Source: Streptomyces sp. P3
Lineage (GTDB): Bacteria > Actinomycetota > Actinomycetes > Streptomycetales > Streptomycetaceae
DNA length: 64,000 bases
Assembly (NCBI RefSeq): GCF_003032475.1
Contig: NZ_CP028369.1
Location: 1,550,001-1,614,000 of the forward strand
Direction: 5' to 3'
Below are positions 19,160 to 29,658 of the stretch, in pieces. The translations under genes and the position numbers were made by a program. Numbering within the stretch: position 1 is the stretch's first letter; every line of letters starts with the position of its first letter. The notes below the pieces were generated by a model. It was not told the DNA's origin. It saw nothing but the letters and a program-made list of their open reading frames with translations, and made no database searches.

Positions 19160-19418
19160 GGCCAGAAACTTACCGCGCGTAGGCGAATGTTGGCGCCCCG
19201 CCCCACAAAAACTCAGCCATACCGAAGCCTTCACAGAACATCAGGAAACCCGGCTGTCACCGAATTCGGCAAACGACAAGATCGTTTCCGGTCCCGGTCC
19301 CCCCGGTCGCTCACCGGCCTCTCACACCCTCACAGGCGCCCGCCGCGACCCACCGCCGCACACCGGTCACGCGCCCGACACCCGTCCCGCCTCGTCCCAC
19401 CCGACCCGCGCCACCCGC

Positions 19419-20546
19419 TCACCGCGCGGTGAGCCGCGCGCTGATCCACTCCAGGGTCGGCGGGATCTCCCGGCGCCATGTGTTGAAGTTGTGCCCGCCG
19501 CTTTCCAGGATGATCGACGAGATCCTGGTCCTGTGGGTGGACTTCGCCAGCTCTATGAACTTCAGCGTCGGCTTGTAGTTGGATTCACCGGCCTTGCTGC
19601 TGGTGACGAGCAGCGAGGTGGCCGGAGCGGAACGATTCTTCAGAAACCAGTGCAAATCCGCTTCGTTACGGAGCTTCTTGTTCCCGTGGAAGAGGTCGCC
19701 GGTGGTCGGGTCGCTCGGTGCCTTGTAGTAGGCCGACAGGCCCGCGCCCGCCCCGTAGACCTCCGGGTGGTGCATCGCCAGCTTCAGAGCGCAGTAGCCG
19801 CCCGTGGAGTCGCCGATGATGCCCCAGCCGCCGGGCTTCTTGTTCACCCGGTAGTGGGCCGTCACGGCCTCCGGCAGGTCCTTGGCGAAGAACGACTCGG
19901 TCTGCGGGCCGTGCGGGATGTCGACGCACTCCGTGTCCCGCGGCGGCGCCACCGTCGGCCGCATCATCACCAGGATCATCGGCTGCATGCGCCCGTTCTT
20001 CGCGAGCGTCCGCGCGGTGCTCGGGTAGTGCAGCTTGTTCGCCAGCGCCTCCGCCGTGCCCGGGTAGCCCGTGAGGACCACGGCCGCGGGGAAGGTCCGC
20101 GTGCGGTACTGCGGATCGAAGTACTCCGGCGGCAGGTACACGTACGCGGGCGTGGCGATGTCCGTCGTACGCCCGATGACGGCGATCTTCTGGATCTGCC
20201 CGCCGAAACGCGGCATCCCGCTGCCGCCGCCGTCCACCCGCCGGGTGTCCACCACCCGCAGCGGGCCCGCCGACGCGCCGCCCTTGGCATGGTCGACCAC
20301 CACGCCCTGCTCCGTCTCCTGACCGAACAGGTCCGCCCAACTGGCGTAGAAGCCGAACGCCTGGTTGGCGGACAGCCCTATGGACACGAAGAGTGCCAAT
20401 TGCGTGGCGAGCAGCAGCCCGATGCGCCCGCCGACGGCCCGCCAGTTGCGCTTGGCCAGACGCGGCCACAGCCACACCGTTGCGATGAACAGTAATACGG
20501 CGAACAGCACTGACAGCAGCAGCACTTTGTTGCTCGTGAGACCCAT
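19419..20546 (-). CDS. Membrane-anchored alpha/beta esterase (antigen 85/esterase D type)
   Basis: The product is 375 residues. Two N-terminal hydrophobic segments (VLLLSVLFAVLLFIATVWL, IGLLLATQLALFVSIGL) anchor it, with the catalytic domain likely outside the membrane. The nucleophile elbow is GIIGDSTGGYCALKLAMHHPEVYGAGAGLS (G-D-S-T-G), and the catalytic His is in ESGGHNFNTWRRE near the C-terminus. The YVYLPPEYFDPQYRTRTFPAAVVLTGYPG segment is typical of the antigen 85/putative esterase family. ATG 20544-20546 is chosen because upstream codons are low-complexity. It is divergent from the MprF-like gene. The substrate is unknown. Confidence 0.85.
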   Translation of the reverse strand: MGLTSNKVLLLSVLFAVLLFIATVWLWPRLAKRNWRAVGGRIGLLLATQLALFVSIGLSANQAFGFYASWADLFGQETEQGVVVDHAKGGASAGPLRVVDTRRVDGGGSGMPRFGGQIQKIAVIGRTTDIATPAYVYLPPEYFDPQYRTRTFPAAVVLTGYPGTAEALANKLHYPSTARTLAKNGRMQPMILVMMRPTVAPPRDTECVDIPHGPQTESFFAKDLPEAVTAHYRVNKKPGGWGIIGDSTGGYCALKLAMHHPEVYGAGAGLSAYYKAPSDPTTGDLFHGNKKLRNEADLHWFLKNRSAPATSLLVTSSKAGESNYKPTLKFIELAKSTHRTRISSIILESGGHNFNTWRREIPPTLEWISARLTAR

Positions 20547-20656
20547 GCGGTGTTTCCTGCCTGCTCTCCATTCGGGATCACGCCCGCTCCCCCGACTCCT
20601 TCGCGAGGGCTTGTCCCGAACTTTCCCTGGTCTTTTCAACGGCTTTGGCGAGACGA

Positions 20657-20683
20657 GTGAACCTCTCTCCCCAAGACACCGTC
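20657..20683 (+). promoter_or_regulatory. ECF-sigma-type promoter of the MprF-like gene
   Basis: GTGAAC (20657-20662), a 17-base spacer and CGTCC (20680-20684) fit the GAAC/CGTC pattern recognised by ECF sigma factors such as sigma-E of Streptomyces. Initiation would be near 20690, a few bases before the first usable ATG at 20706. Control by the envelope-stress sigma factor would suit a membrane-lipid-modifying product. The assignment rests on the pattern alone. Confidence 0.55.
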
Positions 20684-20705
20684 CTAGAGGGCGCAATGTC
20701 GCCGG

Positions 20706-22592
20706 ATGCCCGAATCGGCACCGGATCCAAAGTCTCTCGCGGAACTACGGGATGCGATGTCTGTCACTGAAGATGGGGAAATGTCGGGTGGGGTTCCGCC
20801 CCGTAGCAGCCGGGTGCGGCGGATAGTGCGAGGTCCGCGCCCCGAGGCCGTGCCGTCCCTCGTCGCCCGGGCCTGTGCCCTCGTGGGCCTGCTGGACGTC
20901 GCCGGCGGCGTCTTCCCGCGGTTCCGGCACAGCCGCATGCACAGCTTCGCCGAGGTGCTGCCCGGTTCCTTCGGGCCCTTCGCGGCCGCGCTGTCACTCA
21001 GCGCGGGCGTCCTGCTGCTGCTGCTCGCCCACGGCCTCAGGCGGGGCAAGCGGCGCGCCTGGCGAGCCGCCGTGGTCCTGCTCCCGGCGGGCGCGATCTC
21101 GCAGTTCGTGTACCGGCACTCCATCGTGGGCGCGCTCATCTCGATCGCCCTCCTCGTCCCGCTGCTGGTGCACCGCGACCAGTTCAGGGCGCTGCCCGAC
21201 CCGCGCAGCCGCTGGCGTGCGCTCGCCAACTTCGTCCTCATGGGCGCCGGCTCCCTGGGTCTGGGCCTGGTCATCGTCAGCGTCCACCCGGGGCGCCTGA
21301 TCGGCGACCCGAGCCTGGCCGATCGCATCACGCACGTCCTGTACGGCCTCTTCGGCTTCGAGGGCCCGGTCGACTACCAGGGCAACACCTCCTGGACGGT
21401 CGCCTTCTCCCTCGGCGCCCTCGGCTGGATCACCGCCGTCACCACGATCTACCTCGCCTTCCGCCCCGAGCACCCGGCCGCGCGCCTCACCGAGGAGGAC
21501 GAGAGCCGGTTGCGCGTCCTGCTGGACAAGCACGGCCGGCGCGACTCCCTCGGCCACTTCGCGCTGCGCCGCGACAAGGCCGTCGTCTTCTCCCCCAGCG
21601 GCAAGGCGGCCGTCACCTACCGCGTGGTCTCCGGCGTGATGCTCGCCAGCGGCGACCCCATCGGCGACGTCGAGGCCTGGCCCGGCGCCATCGAACGCTT
21701 CATGGACGAGGCCAAGGCCCACTCCTGGACGCCCGCCGTCATGGGCTGCTCGGAGACCGGCGGCGAGGTATGGACCCGCGAGACCGGCCTGGACGCCCTG
21801 GAACTGGGCGACGAGGCGGTGGTGGACGTGGCGGATTTCTCCCTCGCCGGCCGCGCGATGCGCAACGTGCGCCAGATGGTCAAGCGCATCGAACGCGCCG
21901 GTTACGAAACCCGCGTGCGGCGCGTACGTGACCTGGGCGAGGCCGAACTGGAGCGCATCCGGCGGGCGGCGGAGGACTGGCGCGGCACCGACACCGAGCG
22001 CGGCTTCTCCATGGCACTGGGCCGCGTCGGCGACGCCTCCGACGGGGACTGCCTCATCGCCACCGCCCACAAGGCCGACGAGGTCCCCGGCGAGTACGGC
22101 GATCTGAAGGCGATCCTGCACTTCGTGCCCTGGGGTCCGGACGGCGCCTCCCTCGACCTGATGCGACGCGACCGCTCGGCCGACCCCGGCATGAACGAAC
22201 TGCTGATCGTCGCCGCTCTCCAGGCCGCACCGAAGTTCGGCATCACGCGGGTGTCGCTGAACTTCGCGATGTTCCGCGCCGCCCTGGCCCGGGGAGAGAA
22301 GATCGGCGCCGGTCCCGTGCTGCGCGCCTGGCGCGGGCTGCTGGTCTTCCTCTCGCGCTGGTTCCAGATCGAGTCGCTGTACAAGTTCAACGCCAAGTTC
22401 CAGCCGCGCTGGGAGCCCCGCTTCGTCGTCTACCGGGCCTCCGGCGACCTGCCCCGCATCGGCTTCGCCGCCATGCAGGCCGAAGGCTTCGTCAACCTCG
22501 CCCTCCCCCTGCCGCGCTTCCTGCGCCGCCGCTCCGCGGCGGCCCGCGTGTGCGCGCACGCCGTGGCGGAGAGAGACGTACGCGCGGCATAG
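20706..22592 (+). CDS. MprF-like DUF2156 membrane protein (aminoacyl-phosphatidylglycerol synthase type)
   Basis: The product is 628 residues. Residues 60-270 contain about six or seven membrane helices. The C-terminal half is a DUF2156 GNAT-like domain (AVVFSPSGKAAVTYRVVSGVMLASGDPIGD, then FSMALGRVGDASDGDCLIATAH, LDLMRRDRSADPGMNELLIVAALQAAPKFGITRVSLNFAMFR, SRWFQIESLYKFNAKFQPRWEPRFVVY). This domain transfers amino acids from aminoacyl-tRNA to phosphatidylglycerol in MprF and LysX proteins, lowering surface charge. The flippase half of full MprF is reduced. The lipid and amino acid are not readable. Alternative in-frame ATGs are at 20757 and 20781. Confidence 0.85.
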   Translation: MPESAPDPKSLAELRDAMSVTEDGEMSGGVPPRSSRVRRIVRGPRPEAVPSLVARACALVGLLDVAGGVFPRFRHSRMHSFAEVLPGSFGPFAAALSLSAGVLLLLLAHGLRRGKRRAWRAAVVLLPAGAISQFVYRHSIVGALISIALLVPLLVHRDQFRALPDPRSRWRALANFVLMGAGSLGLGLVIVSVHPGRLIGDPSLADRITHVLYGLFGFEGPVDYQGNTSWTVAFSLGALGWITAVTTIYLAFRPEHPAARLTEEDESRLRVLLDKHGRRDSLGHFALRRDKAVVFSPSGKAAVTYRVVSGVMLASGDPIGDVEAWPGAIERFMDEAKAHSWTPAVMGCSETGGEVWTRETGLDALELGDEAVVDVADFSLAGRAMRNVRQMVKRIERAGYETRVRRVRDLGEAELERIRRAAEDWRGTDTERGFSMALGRVGDASDGDCLIATAHKADEVPGEYGDLKAILHFVPWGPDGASLDLMRRDRSADPGMNELLIVAALQAAPKFGITRVSLNFAMFRAALARGEKIGAGPVLRAWRGLLVFLSRWFQIESLYKFNAKFQPRWEPRFVVYRASGDLPRIGFAAMQAEGFVNLALPLPRFLRRRSAAARVCAHAVAERDVRAA

Positions 22593-22687
22593 GCCGCATG
22601 GGCCCGCGGAGCCACCGCGGTCCCCGGCGGGGCCCTGCCCGGGAACCGCACCGTGGCGCGGCCTACGCCTGGGCCTACGCTGAACAT

Positions 22688-23683
22688 ATGAGCAAGCAGA
22701 GCGGACGCGGGAGCGTCGTCGGACTTCCGGGATGGGACCGCTGCGCGGTCATGGGAGTCGTCAACGTGACCCCCGACTCCTTCTCCGACGGCGGCCGGTG
22801 GTTCGACACCACCGCCGCCGTCAAGCACGGCCTCCATCTCGTCGCCGAAGGCGCGGACCTCGTCGACGTCGGCGGCGAGTCCACCCGGCCGGGCGCCACC
22901 CGCGTCGACGAGGCCGAGGAACTCCGCCGGGTCGTCCCCGTCGTCCGCGGCCTCGCCTCCGAAGGCGTCATCGTCTCGGTCGACACCATGCGCGCCTCCG
23001 TCGCCGCCCGTGCCCTCGAAGCCGGCGCCGCCCTCGTCAACGACGTCAGCGGCGGCCTCGCCGATCCGGCGATGATTCCCGCCGTGGCGGACGCCGGCGC
23101 CCCCTTCGTGGTCATGCACTGGCGCGGTTTCCTCGAGGGCGGCAACGTCCGCGGCGTCTACGCCGACGTCGTCGCCGAGGTCGTCGACGAACTCCACGCG
23201 CGCGTCGACGCCGTCCTCGACGGCGGCGTCTCCCCCGACCGAATCGTCGTCGACCCCGGACTCGGCTTCTCCAAGGAGGCCGACCACGACCTGACCCTGC
23301 TCGCTCACCTCGACCGGCTGCACGCACTCGGGCACCCACTGCTCGTCGCCGCCTCGCGCAAGCGGTTCCTCGGCCGTGTCCTGGCCGGGCCGGAAGGCGC
23401 CCCGCCCCCCGCGCGTGAGCGCGACGCCGCCACCGCCGCCGTGTCCGCCCTCGCGGCACAGGCCGGCGCCTGGGCCGTCCGCGTGCACGAGGTCCGCGCG
23501 ACGGCCGACGCGGTGCAGGTCGCGCGCGCCGTGGAAGGGGCGCGCGAGGAAAGGCGCACGCCCGGAGCGGGCGCACCCGAACCGGCGCGGCAGGCGATGG
23601 ACGCATCCGGCACGCCCGGCGGACCCGATCGGGCCGAACCGCCCCACCTGCCCCGCCCGCCCCACGCAGAAGGAGCCCGGTGA
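22688..23683 (+). CDS. folP: Dihydropteroate synthase
   Basis: FolP joins dihydropterin pyrophosphate with p-aminobenzoate. The product is 331 residues. GVVNVTPDSFSDGG (about 23-36) is the pterin loop, DLVDVGGESTRPGA (about 58-71) the second signature, and AASRKRFLGRVL carries the KR near the pterin/phosphate site. About 50 Pro/Ala-rich residues extend past the TIM barrel. ATG 22688 has no ribosome site, but TACGCT lies six bases upstream, fitting a leaderless transcript. Its stop overlaps the NTF2-like gene (GTGA). It leads the folate block. Confidence 0.96.
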   Translation: MSKQSGRGSVVGLPGWDRCAVMGVVNVTPDSFSDGGRWFDTTAAVKHGLHLVAEGADLVDVGGESTRPGATRVDEAEELRRVVPVVRGLASEGVIVSVDTMRASVAARALEAGAALVNDVSGGLADPAMIPAVADAGAPFVVMHWRGFLEGGNVRGVYADVVAEVVDELHARVDAVLDGGVSPDRIVVDPGLGFSKEADHDLTLLAHLDRLHALGHPLLVAASRKRFLGRVLAGPEGAPPPARERDAATAAVSALAAQAGAWAVRVHEVRATADAVQVARAVEGAREERRTPGAGAPEPARQAMDASGTPGGPDRAEPPHLPRPPHAEGAR

Positions 23684-24192
23684 GCGCCCCCCACACGGAC
23701 GTCGAGCAGGTCGAAGCCGCCAACACCGCCTTCTACGAGGCACTGGAGCAAGGGGACTTCGAGGGGGTTTCCTCCTTCTGGCTGACCCCGTCCGATCTGG
23801 GCGTGGACGAGACCTACCACGACCCGGCGGACGTCGGCGTGGTCTCCTGCGTGCACCCTGGCTGGCCCGTGCTCACCGGCCGCGGCGAGGTCCTGCGGTC
23901 GTACGCGCTGATCATGGCGAACACCGACTACATCCAGTTCTTCCTCACCGACGTGCACGTCTCGGTCACCGGCGACACCGCACTGGTGAACTGCACCGAG
24001 AACATCCTCAGCGGCGGTCCGGCGCCGGAGGCCGGCGAGGAGCTCGGACCGCTCGTCGGTCAGCTCGTGGTCGCCACCAACGTGTTCCGCCGGACACCGG
24101 ACGGCTGGAAGCTCTGGTCGCACCACGCCTCCCCGGTCCTGGCCGAGAACGACGACGAGGACGACGACGAGGAGGAGGACACCCCCTCCTGA
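23680..24192 (+). CDS. NTF2/SnoaL-like protein coupled to folP
   Basis: The product is 170 residues. VEAANTAFYEALEQGDFEGVSSFWL, CVHPGWPVLTGRGEVLRSYALIMANTDYIQFFLTDVHVSVTGDTALVNCTENIL and NVFRRTPDGWKLWSHHASPVL make a complete NTF2-like cone fold of the DUF4440 kind. The last 18 residues are almost all Asp/Glu. GTG 23680 lies within the folP stop, so translation is coupled. NTF2-like proteins are either small-molecule enzymes or binding proteins. The setting between folP and folB hints at a pterin role, but nothing in the sequence proves it. Confidence 0.8.
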   Translation: MSAPHTDVEQVEAANTAFYEALEQGDFEGVSSFWLTPSDLGVDETYHDPADVGVVSCVHPGWPVLTGRGEVLRSYALIMANTDYIQFFLTDVHVSVTGDTALVNCTENILSGGPAPEAGEELGPLVGQLVVATNVFRRTPDGWKLWSHHASPVLAENDDEDDDEEEDTPS

Positions 24193-24309
24193 GCCGTGCG
24201 GAGAACCCCCGGAAGGCGGGCTGCGAGGCGTGCACCGCCCACCCGGGCGAAGAAGTGGTTGGAATCACGAACCGTGGGTAGGGGCGGCTACCAGCCCGTG
24301 AGCCACCGG

Positions 24310-24325
24310 GTTCCCCGAGGGGAAC
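24310..24325. repeat. Perfect palindrome upstream of folB
   Basis: GTTCCCCGAGGGGAAC is a perfect 16-base inverted repeat. Outer CACCGG and CCGGTG extend the pairing with a two-base bulge. It lies in the 279-base gap between the NTF2-like gene and folB, so it may end the first transcript or be an operator for the second. No T-run follows. Confidence 0.5.
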
Positions 24326-24471
24326 GGCCGGTGAAATCTCGGGCTCCGGCCCGGGCCACCGCGGCCGGTGACCGGGTCCGTCAGTGCTCGCGGGTAGATT
24401 CGAGCGGGGCCGGGGTGCCGCCCGCACTCGGCACGCACCGGCCGGAACCGACGACTGCAGGAGTGATTCGC

Positions 24472-24831
24472 GTGGATCGTGTCGCGCTGCGCGGCCTGAA
24501 GGCCCGCGGGTACCACGGCGTGTTCCCCAAGGAACGCGAAGAGGGCCAGACCTTCATCGTGGACCTCGTCCTGGGCCTGGACACCCGACCGGCCGCCGCC
24601 GACGACGACCTGGCGAAGACCGTGCACTACGGCATCGTGGCGGAGGAGGCCGTGGCCGTCGTCGAGGGCGAGCCCGTCGACCTCGTCGAGACGCTCGCCG
24701 AACGCATCGCCCAGGTCGCTCTGAAGCACGAAGCGGTCCAGGAGGTCGAGGTCTGCGTCCACAAACCGGACGCCCCGATCACCGTCCCCTTCGACGACGT
24801 GACCGTCACCATCACCCGGAGCCGAGTATGA
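24472..24831 (+). CDS. folB: Dihydroneopterin aldolase
   Basis: FolB cleaves dihydroneopterin to hydroxymethyl-dihydropterin and glycolaldehyde. From GTG 24472 the product is 119 residues, the usual size. VALRGLKARGYHGVFPKEREEGQTFIVDLVLGLDTRPAA is the signature N-terminal strand-helix with the active-site Tyr-His-Gly-Val, and VHYGIVAEEAV and LVETLAERIAQVAL follow. AGGAG lies eight bases upstream and settles the start against a GTG nine bases earlier. Its stop overlaps the folK start (ATGA). Confidence 0.96.
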   Translation: MDRVALRGLKARGYHGVFPKEREEGQTFIVDLVLGLDTRPAAADDDLAKTVHYGIVAEEAVAVVEGEPVDLVETLAERIAQVALKHEAVQEVEVCVHKPDAPITVPFDDVTVTITRSRV

Positions 24832-25439
24832 CCGCGTTCTTCGCCGGGGGTCAGAGCGACCCGACCGTCCAGCCGGTGCCCGCCTCCGTCGTCGAGAGGG
24901 TCGACGCCGCCGACACCACCCTGCACAACCCGAAACGCGCCGTGCTCTCCCTCGGCTCCAACCTGGGCAACCGCCTGGAGACGCTGCAGGGCGCCATCGA
25001 CGCCCTCGAGGACACCCCGGGCGTCCGTATCAAGGCCGTCTCCCCCGTGTACGAGACGGCGCCCTGGGGCGTCGAGCCCGGCAGCCAGCCGGCGTACTTC
25101 AACGCGGTGGTCCTGCTGAAGACGACCCTGCCGCCGTCCTCCCTCCTGGAGCGGGCGCACGCCGTCGAGGAAGCCTTCCACCGGATCCGGGACGAACGCT
25201 GGGGCGCACGCACGCTGGACGTCGACATCGTCGCCTACGCCGACGTCGTGGACGACGACCCGCACCTCACCCTCCCCCACCCCCGCGCCCACGAGCGGGC
25301 GTTCGTGCTCGCCCCCTGGCACGACGTGGAGCCCGAGGCCCAACTCCCCGGCCTCGGCAGGGTCGCCGACCTGCTCGACGCGGTCACCCGCGAGGGCGTC
25401 GCCGCACGCAAGGACCTGGAACTCCACCTGCCCGAGTAG
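24828..25439 (+). CDS. folK: Hydroxymethyl-dihydropteridine pyrophosphokinase
   Basis: FolK pyrophosphorylates hydroxymethyl-dihydropterin, giving the substrate of FolP. The product is 203 residues. RAVLSLGSNLGNRLETLQGAIDAL (about 37-60) is the N-terminal signature and RWGARTLDVDIVAY the conserved metal/ATP segment with its Asp pair. LPHPRAHERAFVLAPW ends the core. A 35-residue N-terminal extension precedes the fold. The ATG lies within the folB stop, indicating coupling. Together with folE, folP and folB this supplies most of the pterin branch. Confidence 0.96.
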   Translation: MTAFFAGGQSDPTVQPVPASVVERVDAADTTLHNPKRAVLSLGSNLGNRLETLQGAIDALEDTPGVRIKAVSPVYETAPWGVEPGSQPAYFNAVVLLKTTLPPSSLLERAHAVEEAFHRIRDERWGARTLDVDIVAYADVVDDDPHLTLPHPRAHERAFVLAPWHDVEPEAQLPGLGRVADLLDAVTREGVAARKDLELHLPE

Positions 25440-25495
25440 TCGTTAAGGTCAACAGGAAGGTCGCAGGACCACTGCGGGGGAGCTGAAGGGACACC

Positions 25496-25981
25496 GTGAG
25501 AGAGCTGCACATCAGGGTGCTGGCAGGCGTGTTCGTCGTGGCCGGCGTCCTGTCCTGGGCGGGCGCCCGCCTCTGGAACTCGGTCGGAACCCTGCCCAGC
25601 GTCCCGCTGGCCGCGCCCATCGTGCTCGCCGTGATCGCGGTGATCCTGCTCGCCACGGCGCTCTCGCTGCGCGCGCGCCTCAAGGCCCAGCGCGAGCGCC
25701 GCCCCGAGGCGAAGGGCGTCGACCCGCTGATGGCCGCCCGCGCGGTCGTCTTCGGCCAGGCCAGCGCCCTCGTGGCAGCGCTCGTCTCCGGCATGTACGC
25801 AGGCACGGGCGTCTTCCTCCTGGAGTCCCTGGACATCCCCGCCCGCCGCGACCAGGCCATCTACGCCGGCTTCTCGGTCCTGGCGGGCATCGCCGTCATA
25901 GCGGCGGCCATCTTCCTGGAACGCGTCTGCAAGCTCCCTGAGGACGACGACCACGAGAACGGCGCGGCCTCGACGGCGTGA
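25496..25981 (+). CDS. DUF3180 membrane protein of the folate cluster
   Basis: The product is 161 residues with four membrane helices in two pairs (VLAGVFVVAGVLSWAGARL, APIVLAVIAVILLATALSL, AVVFGQASALVAALVSGMYAGTGVFLL, AIYAGFSVLAGIAVIAAAIFL). A basic loop lies between the pairs and an acidic tail at the end. DUF3180 proteins sit beside folK in many actinomycetes and have no known role. GTG 25496 has GAAGGG seven bases upstream. The gene ends at a strong hairpin shared with convergent folE. Confidence 0.85.
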   Translation: MRELHIRVLAGVFVVAGVLSWAGARLWNSVGTLPSVPLAAPIVLAVIAVILLATALSLRARLKAQRERRPEAKGVDPLMAARAVVFGQASALVAALVSGMYAGTGVFLLESLDIPARRDQAIYAGFSVLAGIAVIAAAIFLERVCKLPEDDDHENGAASTA

Positions 25982-26009
25982 CCCCGCCGCGCTGGAGTGC
26001 GGCGGGGTC
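25980..26009. terminator. Bidirectional hairpin terminator between DUF3180 and folE
   Basis: A perfect 11-bp stem (GACCCCGCCGC with its complement) around an eight-base loop begins inside the stop codon of the DUF3180 gene and lies 31 bases beyond the folE stop. The convergent setting suggests it ends both transcripts. Confidence 0.75.
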
Positions 26010-26040
26010 GGCGAAGGCGGGAGGCCGGTGCGGGCCGGCG

Positions 26041-26646
26041 TCAGCGGGCCAGTATCAGGCTCATCGCCTCGGCCCGGGTCGTGGCGTCCCGGAGCTGACC
26101 CCGCACCGCCGATGTCGTGGTCTTGGCGCCCGGCTTGCGAATGCCACGCACGGACATGCACATGTGCTCGGCCTCGATGACGACGATCGCGCCGCGAGCC
26201 TCGAGAATCCGCATGAGGGAATCCGCGATCTGCGTGGTGAGCCGCTCCTGCACCTGTGGCCGACGAGCGAACACCTCCACGAGACGCGCGAGCTTCGACA
26301 GGCCCGTGATCTTGCCCGTGTCGGCGGGAATGTACCCGACATGGGCAACACCGTGGAACGGCAGCAGATGATGTTCACAGAGGCTGACGATCTCGATGTC
26401 CTTCACCAGGACCATCTCGTCGTGCCCCAGATCGAACGTGGTCGTCAGCACGTCCTCAGGCTGTTGCCAAAGCCCCGCAAGGATCTCCCGGTACGCCCGC
26501 GCCACCCGCGCCGGCGTCTCCTGGAGGCCCTCACGGTCCGGGTCCTCTCCGACCGCGATCAGCAGCTCCCGTACGGCGTTCTCGGCGCGCTTCTCGTCGA
26601 ACTCGCCGATCGAGCCCTCGCCGTCCAGCGTCACGGGGTCGGTCAT
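26041..26646 (-). CDS. folE: GTP cyclohydrolase I
   Basis: FolE converts GTP to dihydroneopterin triphosphate, the first folate step. The product is 201 residues. [23 protein letters not shown] carries zinc ligands C90 and H93, and [19 protein letters not shown] the third, near C163, so this is the zinc-dependent IA form. [23 protein letters not shown] is intact. It starts at ATG 26644-26646 after AGGAACGAGG. It faces the folP-folK block and precedes ftsH in the same direction, separated from ftsH by its own region and that gene's terminator. Confidence 0.97.
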   Translation of the reverse strand: MTDPVTLDGEGSIGEFDEKRAENAVRELLIAVGEDPDREGLQETPARVARAYREILAGLWQQPEDVLTTTFDLGHDEMVLVKDIEIVSLCEHHLLPFHGVAHVGYIPADTGKITGLSKLARLVEVFARRPQVQERLTTQIADSLMRILEARGAIVVIEAEHMCMSVRGIRKPGAKTTTSAVRGQLRDATTRAEAMSLILAR

Positions 26647-26722
26647 CTTGTGCCTCGTTCCTGTGCGGGTCGCGCGTATACGTCACGCGCCTCATCTGCG
26701 GCATCGAACGTCGTTCAGGAGA

Positions 26723-26764
26723 AATGCCGCGCCCCCCAGGCTAGAACCTGGGGGGCGCGGCATT
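26723..26764 (-). terminator. Strong hairpin terminator of ftsH
   Basis: An 18-bp perfect stem (beginning AATGCCGCG) closes a six-base CTAGAA loop about 35 bases past the ftsH stop codon. On the minus strand the hairpin is followed by TTCTCC. It lies upstream of folE and insulates it from nothing but ftsH read-out. Confidence 0.8.
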
Positions 26765-26798
26765 CATTCCGGGCCTGGTGAGGCCACCGGGAGCGCGG

Positions 26799-28838
<2,040 letters not shown>

Positions 28839-29023
28839 CCATACGGAGCGGTGTCGCCCCGTCCCTCCTGCCATAGTGAGTTTGATAAGACAGTTCTTCT
28901 GACGGTACCCCAGCTTCGTCGCGCAAAGCCGCACGGGACGGCTGGCGCACCCGTCTGCATGCTCCAACGGCGTGAGGCCCGCCGGGGTTCCCGATCTTCG
29001 TACGAGGCTTGGGCCTTTCGGGT

Positions 29024-29584
29024 TCAGCCGCCGTAGACGTGGGGCGCGAGCGTACCGACGAACGGGAGGTTCCGGTACTTCTCGGCGTAGTCGAGGCCGT
29101 AGCCGACGACGAACTCGTTCGGGATGTCGAAGCCGACCCACTCGACGTCGATGGCCACCTTGGCGGCCTCGGGCTTGCGCAGCAGCGTGCACACCTTGAG
29201 GGAGGCGGGCTCGCGCGAGCCGAGGTTGGAGAGCAGCCAGGACAGGGTCAGGCCGGAGTCGATGATGTCCTCGACGATGAGGACGTGCTTGCCCTTGATG
29301 TCGGTGTCGAGGTCCTTGAGGATCCGCACCACACCGGAGGACTGGGTGCCCGCCCCGTAGGACGACACGGCCATCCAGTCCATGGTGACGGGGGTGGACA
29401 GGGCTCGGGCGAGGTCGGCCATGACCATCACCGCGCCCTTGAGGACACCGACGATGAGCAGGTCCTTGCCCGCGTACTCCGCGTCGATCTTCGCGGCCAG
29501 TTCGGCCAGCTTCGCGTCGATCTCTTCCTTGGTGATGAGCACCTCATTGAGGTCGGTGCCCATGTCTTTCGCGTCCACCCGCAT
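29024..29584 (-). CDS. hpt: Hypoxanthine phosphoribosyltransferase
   Basis: Hpt salvages hypoxanthine and guanine with PRPP. From ATG 29582-29584 the product is 186 residues. [21 protein letters not shown] is the first phosphate loop, [18 protein letters not shown] the PRPP-binding signature with its acidic pair, and [27 protein letters not shown] the purine-site region. An in-frame ATG at 29563 would give 179 residues and is equally plausible. The order ftsH-hpt-tilS is conserved in many bacteria. The gene lies 74 bases downstream of tilS and precedes ftsH. Confidence 0.96.
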   Translation of the reverse strand: MRVDAKDMGTDLNEVLITKEEIDAKLAELAAKIDAEYAGKDLLIVGVLKGAVMVMADLARALSTPVTMDWMAVSSYGAGTQSSGVVRILKDLDTDIKGKHVLIVEDIIDSGLTLSWLLSNLGSREPASLKVCTLLRKPEAAKVAIDVEWVGFDIPNEFVVGYGLDYAEKYRNLPFVGTLAPHVYGG

Positions 29585-29658
29585 CACTTTCGGTTGTCCC
29601 ACCGGCCGCCGGGACCGCCCACGACGACCACGTACGCGGTCCTGGCGGAGGGGCCGGA

